Shown here in pieces: positions 57,792-64,000 of a stretch of 64,000 bases of DNA; within the stretch, counting starts at the first letter, position 1, and each line of letters begins with the position of its first letter. Under the pieces are notes generated by a model, which saw only the letters and a list, made by a program, of their open reading frames with translations, had not been told where the DNA came from and searched no databases. Origin of the DNA: Arcuatula senhousia (Eukaryota; Mollusca; Bivalvia; Mytilida; Mytilidae); contig OZ020313.1 of NCBI GenBank assembly GCA_963971305.1, forward strand, positions 19,727,260 to 19,791,259, in the 5' to 3' direction. Both the position numbers and the translations under genes were made by a program.

Positions 57792-60700
57792 ATGCCCAGC
57801 ACTGACAACAAGCTGTTGACGACCTTTATCAAATCTAACTTATTGGTGATTTTAACGTTAATCGGAGGAATTCTGGGATTAGTTGGTGGATTTGGAATCC
57901 GGGAACTTAACCCGTCTGAGGATGCACTGATGTGGATCGGTAGGTGTTAACTTCAATTATTAGTGCAATATACGGTCATTGAAATCATTCAAGGTCGGCC
58001 ATTTTGTTATAACCTTTAGTTGCAATGGAAGAGAAAGTGAACTTCATCTTTGTATTGCAAATTTTACAAATTGTATCTTCTCTTCGTTTTTTTTTTGTAT
58101 CTCAAAGTTTCAATAAGTTATTGATGTTCTGAAGCATCTCTTTTTTTTTCTTTTTTTTTCTTTTTTTGGTTTTCTGTATCGTATGTGACAAAGAGTTGGA
58201 GTTTACTAGTACTATTTCCGCACAGCATATTCTAAGAATATCCTCAGCTTTACCACGCCTTTTGTTAATCCATTCAATTAAATGTTTTAAGGTTGACGTT
58301 TCTCACATGTTTTAAGATACATGTAAATATCTCGCAAATAAGTGTAAATGAGAGATGCAATTTTTTTTATCGGTAATCATTATCTTTTTCCTTTGATGTT
58401 GGCCGCTGATAAACCCTATATCTAGGGGGGCGTTTTATGGACTTATTAAGACAGATTTTGGCCTAGAAAATTATTTACTTAGACTTCAAGAAAAGTCTAG
58501 AATTTGGATTGCAAAATTTAGATCATGTAATATTAAATTTCCTATTGAGACTGGCAGGTGGCAAAATATTCCTAAAGAAGATAGAATTTGTTCATTATGT
58601 AATGAAGGACTATTATGAGTTTCATTATCTTTTTGTTTGTAAAAATGAAAGAATTTTACATTATCGTCATATATACGTACCAAACTATTACTTTTTCTAT
58701 CCATCGGTACAAAAATTTCAAGGTATGTTTTCACTGTGTAATACTAAGTTACTACATAAAATTTCACTGTTTTTGAAAAATATCTCTCGCCTGTTATAAC
58801 TTTATCTTTGTGCGCTGTAGATATGTCTTATTGTATTGTTCTGTGTATTTGTTATTGTATATAAGTTATGTTCTTTTCCATGTCCTATTTTGCTTTGTCA
58901 TGTTCAATGTATTTGTAACCACCTCATGTTACACATATTTTGTGTCTGAGTGAAATAAAGAATCTGAATCTGAATCTGAACAAGTGTTTATCGGGTCAGT
59001 AGGTGAGTTAGCACGTGATCTATTAGTGGGCACGCAAAAATTTCCTTATGAAAATAAAACATTCGGTCCAGATGAGCTAAAAATACCAAACTGGGATACC
59101 AAATTATTACTAAGATGATCAACCTATGTCTGCAGTAGGAAGAATCTTAGGGTTTAAACAATTTTGAAATTTAAACGGAAAATTTAAAGCTTTGATGTGT
59201 TCGTTGGTGCCGGAGCGGGCTAACCTCGGGGAATTTAAACTCCACCAGCAGTGCTAACCTTCACGGGTATTCGAAATACAAATGAGGCTTGTTTAGGGTA
59301 TATTGGGATATGGGATATTCACACGATTTTTTCATGGGATACGGGATATTTGAGGCAAAACTTACTGGGATATGGGATATTTAAGTCCATTTTATTTACA
59401 GGGATATGGGATACTGGAAAAACACTTTTTGGGATATGGGATATTTGATGAAAAATTTACGGGGATATGGGATATTGGTAACCCCCCTAAACAAGCCCCA
59501 CAAATGACAACAAAGTTCCAGACAATAAATTTTGCTACGCCCGACGCGCGTTTCGTCTATTCAAGACTCGTTAGAGGCGCTCTACCAAAAATATTGAAAA
59601 TGCCAAACCCTTTATGATTATGAAGAGCATAGAACAGTAAAATCAAAAATACCAAACTGGGATACCAAATTATTACTAAGATGATCAACCTATGTCTGCG
59701 GTAGGAAGAATCTTAGGGTTTGGATTATTTTTGGATTATTGGAGAAAAGGCAGGTAACAGAAACCATTAAAAAGTTGACATTTTGTATTCAGTACTGTTC
59801 AATATGACTAGTTTTGCCAAGGAACCCAGTTATACTGATTAAAGCCCGTTGATAGGTCGACCATCTTGATTTATTCGAGAAAAAAAAATCAAAATATAGT
59901 TTTATTGGAGTGCTTTTAACTTCACCATTACTTTTGTAAATCTGAAATTCTTGCATCTGGACATTTTTTTTTTGGCTTTTTCATTGTTATCTCGTAGACA
60001 CACTCTTACATACAGCAACAAACTAAAACAAACATTAAGTTCAAACAAAACACAGCTTAAGAAATGCATAAACAAACAGAACATAAATAAAAACTAGGAA
60101 AGCATCTCATTATTTCGCATTTCATTAACAAATAATTATAATATTGCTTATAATTCATTTTTCTATGTGAAGGAATGCTTGGCGAGTTGTACCTGAACTT
60201 TTTGAAGATGATCATCGTACCACTGATCGTTTCATCCTTTATATCAGGTATAATGATTTTTTAAAACACACTACTGGGTTGAAACTTTTGAAAGAAACAA
60301 CATCTAATTGAAGCATGCAAAGTTAAGGTGTTCTAGAACAGATCTCGTTGACAGGATCTCAGAAATGCGCCAGACATCTTTGAATTAAGGAATGTGTTAC
60401 CAATATTTTTTTTAATTTAAAAGTTGTTGACATTTATATAGAAAAAATAGAAAGAAAGGTATTCGCTAGTAATTCTAATTAACTGTAAAAAATTATGCCT
60501 GGAGAATTTGGGAGTAGTGCTGAAGAACTACAAGCAAACCCCAATGTCAAAACCGAATGACTCAGTTAAAAAAGAAATACCTTCCGTTATAAAACCGTAA
60601 CAACTAATGAGGGTGACGAATATCAAGTGTCGAATAACGCCGGACTTATCACAGTCCGCGCACGAGTTTAATTCCCTAGTGTTATCTATATAATAAGTCT

Positions 60701-63700
60701 AATATGAGACAGGTAAAACCTGTAACGCTCCCAAAGTTTCAATTATTATTTTTTTTTGGGGGGGGGGGTGGTTCGAAAATAGAAACAAACTAGCTTTTCT
60801 TGTGGGTTACGTGAGCATTAAATGACGTCTAAAATTTTCAAAGATAAAAACTTAAAAAAGACGCCGAAAGTTCGGGAAAACAATCGCGTGCTAAACCGGA
60901 CGTTGAAGGAAAATTCATCTCATTGTACAACTAAAATATTGACATTTCTACAACTATCGCTCCTTTCGGGAGCGTATAAAGTGACTTGTAAAACTTATAT
61001 CAAACATGCTGGGTTAATTAAAATATGTATATCTACCATTCAAAACGCGAGCGATCTATACAAGTTACTAATCTTTAATTATCATAACTCCATGATTGCA
61101 TGTAGCAAATGAAGGAACGTTGGAAGGAATGAGGCTTTACATCACAAAATGACAAATAGTGGAAATGCACATGCTTAAATTATTTCTTTTGTGCTGGTAT
61201 TTATCCATTCATCAATGATGTTGTTTCTTATATATTCTTTAGGAACAGCATCTCTAGACCCTAGGGTTAATGGCAAGATAGGTCTAGCAGGATTGACATT
61301 TATAATGGCGACTAATTTTACTGGAGCGCTACTTGGTGCAACTCTATGCGTGATCATTAACCCAGGTACATCAATGTTGATGGTTGCTTTTAATATTTGT
61401 TTAGAAAACAAAAAATATAAGATAGTGTTTGGGTTTTTTTTTTAATTGACAACAATCTGTTAATTTACCCAGGAAATCTGTTTACGTTACGTTCTTTGCT
61501 CTTTATAATCTAAACATTCCATTTAAAAAAAAAATTCTTTTCTTTTACAGGTGGACGTTCTAGTGCGAACAATTTGATGTCTCTAGGCAAAGTTAATCTA
61601 CGAACACAAGACGTCTTTGCCGATTTACTAAGGTAAAATAAGCCGTTGCTATCAAATAAGGAATATAAGTCAATAATATTTCCCTTTTCTTGTGTTATTT
61701 TTGTTTGTTTGTTCTCTTGTTTGTTTTTATCATATATCAATAAATTCCTTTTTGGTGCTAGTGGTTATTTTGTTTGTTCTTAAGAATCCAAGTAGATAAT
61801 TAGAACCATTTGAAAGTTTGTACATTTGATTTTCATTTTTATTTGTCTTAGATTAATTGGCCATTTTTTTTTGTGTGTTTTATTGTAACCAAACCTTTCT
61901 ATTATTTTAGAAATATAGTCCCAAATAATTTGATTGCAGCAACGTTTCAAAGAGTGAGTACTTCAACCCACCTATAATTAAAAAAACGAATTACCAATTG
62001 GGTGGGAAATTCAAATGTCGAAAGTCCGGAGGCAAAAACAAAATCGCTTGATTCAAAGGGAAAAACACGATGATAAACTGCAATCAGCACTGACAAATCG
62101 CGTCGTAACGAGAGTTCTGTTTAATTAAATAGTGCAAGACGCCGTTTGCAAAGGATCAATTTTGTTCAAATTCAGTTGTTAGTTTTAACTTCTTTTAGAG
62201 AATATTAGAATAATGCACTTATTTCTATATAAATGAAGCAACATAATTCCAAAGCATCATTCAATTACCAAAAGAAAATTGTGTCTCAATGAAAAGAAAA
62301 ACACACCTGAACTGCAATTTCAACAATAGATTAAATTAAGATACACCGGAAGGGTAGGATTTAACTTAAACTGATATCGCTATTTTCATATAGTAAATTA
62401 TCCCTTTCACTGACAGACTTTAACAGAGTATACAACGGGAGAGATGCGACAAAATCTATCTGGTGTTAACGGAACAATCTCCGAAGAAACCATATATCTT
62501 ACATCAAAGACAAAGCAATTGTTAAAACTAGTGGAATCAACATGATTGGTAAAGTATCATTTTTTGCTTTTAAGTAAAAATGTAGACATTTTGGTTACTG
62601 TGTTGTTTGTGTTTATTCTATTATTCCTCGAGATCAGATGCTACTCAAAACCGTCAAACCTTTCAAACCATGAATAGATCAAAATAAAACAACACTGAGA
62701 ATATCGGAACAATTTGAATTCAAGTTGTTCTCTAATTACGTCATCACAACTATATACAACAGATTTTGATAAAACATGTTTATAACAGCGAAACAGTTGT
62801 GAATCGAAGAATTCCTGTTGCTTTCTTCAACATTAGATTGAAAGAACAAAGATTGATGCAAAATTCATTCGATAGCTGGTTGCTAACAAGATGGTGTGGA
62901 AAGCAACAAGGCAACTTTTATAGCAATCGGCCATATATCGTATTCGCATTCAAATTCCAAGTGCGATTAATTTTCTTCCTTACAATCTTATGGTGTATTC
63001 ATATGTTTGTTTTATTCTTCTATAGGGATTCTAACAATAAGCTTCATATTTGGAATAGCAACAGCAACTATGGGAAAGGTCGGAAAGCCGTTCTATACAT
63101 TCTTTTGTTCGGCAACAGAGATTGTGCTGTTTATTTTAGGGAAAATGTTGTGGTTAGTATGATTGTTTATTTCACTTGCTTCGTCTTTCCAAAACGTTTA
63201 TGACACAGAACGACAAAGGTCTTCCACTAGTATATATGCTTATTAAAGGATATATATATATTGGAATTCACTATATTACAGAATGTTTACTCAGACAACC
63301 TGGGTTCACTCTCGTTTCGACTTGAGTTCGCGTTGTTGAATTCTGTTCGGTTGATTTTGTGTTTTTTTTGTTCTCGTTCGTCTTTACTGGATGTGTCGTT
63401 GCCCTTTCAGACTTTCGACACTTAAATGCCCCATTGGCGCCTCTTTGATTCTTTGAGTCACTTTATTCAGTACATGTTACGCATGGAAGTGCAGAAAGTT
63501 AAATGGATAGATATGACAAAGATTTGTATTATTTCAAAAAGATAAAATAACATAACAACTAAACAAATTTAAATTTAAATAATTTTACGTCGGTGAAAAA
63601 CTGTTCCTATAATGATAAGTATATGTTTGTTTCCAAATTGCTATGAAATATATCTTACCACAGGACAACTCCGATAGGCATATGTAGTCTTATAATGAGA

Positions 63701-63897
63701 GAAGTTGCCAGGACTGAAGACTTAGAAGGAACGTTTTCCCGACTTGGGATCTTCATTGGAACGTTCATGTTGGCCATGGTTGTGGAGTTATTCATTTTCT
63801 TACCATTGACATACTTTGTTATGGTAAGGAAAAATCCGATGAAGTTCCTAGCGTCCATTACCGAACCATATCTAATAGTACTCGCTACTACCATGAC
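57792..63897 (+). CDS. SLC1-family excitatory amino acid transporter-like, exons 1-8 (3' part beyond window)
   Basis: A Na+-coupled glutamate/neutral amino acid transporter of the plasma membrane. Exons: 57792-57939, 60173-60247, 61243-61365, 61551-61632, 61911-61953, 62429-62548, 63026-63152, 63664-63897. All have GT-AG borders and compatible phases, except exon 6, which is one base short. ATG 57792 has A at -3 and gives a short cytoplasmic N-terminus, then TM1 (LLVILTLIGGILGLVGGFG). Exon 2 encodes the family hallmark NFLKMIIVPLIVSSFISG, and exon 3 the SLD…GKIGLAG segment plus a TM. Exons 4-6 form the variable extracellular loop, with N-glycosylation sites NLS and NGT. Exon 7 starts the GINMIG-ILTISFIFG helix. 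Exon 8 has WTTPIGI, then PLTYFVMVRKNP and the start of hairpin HP1. The substrate-binding half (NMDGT, HP2) lies to the right of the window. Confidence 0.88.
58439..58981 (+). mobile_element. 5'-truncated LINE 3' end in SLC1 intron 1
   Basis: Plus-strand coding from about 58462 reads ENYLLRLQEKSRIWIAKFR, IETGRWQNIPKEDRICSLC, and, after a frameshift near 58614, EFHYLFVCKNER, ending at TAA 58797-58799. This is the same class of C-terminal zinc-binding segment as at 22645-22975, but clearly a different element. A 3' untranslated region follows with AATAAAG and a tail of GAATCT repeats at 58959-58980, typical of LINEs with a microsatellite tail. Confidence 0.75.
59079..59721. repeat. 77-bp direct repeats flanking a 489-bp segment
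   Basis: 59079-59155 and 59645-59721 differ at one position (an A/G near the end). Between them lies old dispersed repeat and the GGGATAT element. All of it is inside SLC1 intron 1. Confidence 0.85.
59284..59499. mobile_element. Small inverted-repeat element with GGGATATGGGATATT repeats
   Basis: It is bounded by GGCTTGTTTAGGG and its inverted partner CCCCTAAACAAGCC. The interior is a run of GGGATATGGGATATT-like units separated by variable AT-rich spacers. Non-coding. Confidence 0.6.
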
Positions 63898-64000
63898 GTA
63901 AGTTCCTGTTATGCAAGTAGGTACGAGTACACAATTATCGCCCTTTGATTTTCGTTGTCCCACGATATTAAAAATAGTGCCGATGAACAAGTTTTGCTTG

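Noticed and set aside
58486..58734. Minus-strand frame over the LINE tail
   Set aside because: Antisense of the LINE C-terminal coding sequence.
61191..61445. 84-residue frame taken as its own gene
   Set aside because: It is SLC1 exon 3 read through both splice sites.
62766..63203. 145-residue frame in SLC1 intron 6 and exon 7
   Set aside because: It reads exon 7 in the wrong frame; the transporter sequence is in a different phase with good splice sites.

Overview
The window looks like nuclear DNA of a bivalve mollusc, probably a mussel-type (mytilid) genome. The grounds are AT-rich sequence with GT-AG introns, a B-box/coiled-coil/propeller TRIM-like gene of the kind expanded in bivalves, Penelope-like retroelements with hammerhead ribozymes, and several short transposon families with central tandem repeats. 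Genus is inference; no search was possible. One 100-N assembly gap lies at 35719-35818.

Layout. 1-1208: no gene seen. 1209-14989: five apparently identical 2727-bp head-to-tail units plus a 146-bp piece. Each unit is a decayed Penelope-like element (PLE) on the minus strand with one hammerhead ribozyme. 14990-16949: 5'-truncated PLE pieces on the plus strand with two more hammerheads. 17287-17592: possible zinc-finger exon (minus). 18590-22975: a three-level nest in which a LINE tail is split by a PLE, whose reverse transcriptase is split by a short Helentron-like element. 23094-32124: a dense pile of Helentron-like (HINE) elements of three families and TIR elements, several inserted into each other. 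32269-33969: an intact TRIM-like gene. 35819-49091: a 169-bp satellite (78 full monomers and a partial one) arranged as dimers. 51301-52735: a 1.4-kb TIR element rich in ACG motifs. 55968-57683: a TIR-bounded element built of a palindromic AAGATATCTT core repeated mostly every 21 bp. 57792-63897: the first eight recognisable exons of an SLC1 (excitatory amino acid transporter) gene, running off the right edge.

Only two convincing host protein genes are present: the TRIM-like protein and the SLC1 transporter. The rest is mostly repeat. The best candidates for something unusual are the ribozyme-bearing 2727-bp array, whose transcript could in principle cut itself into unit-length RNAs, and the 21-bp-phased palindrome array ending about 110 bp before the SLC1 start codon.
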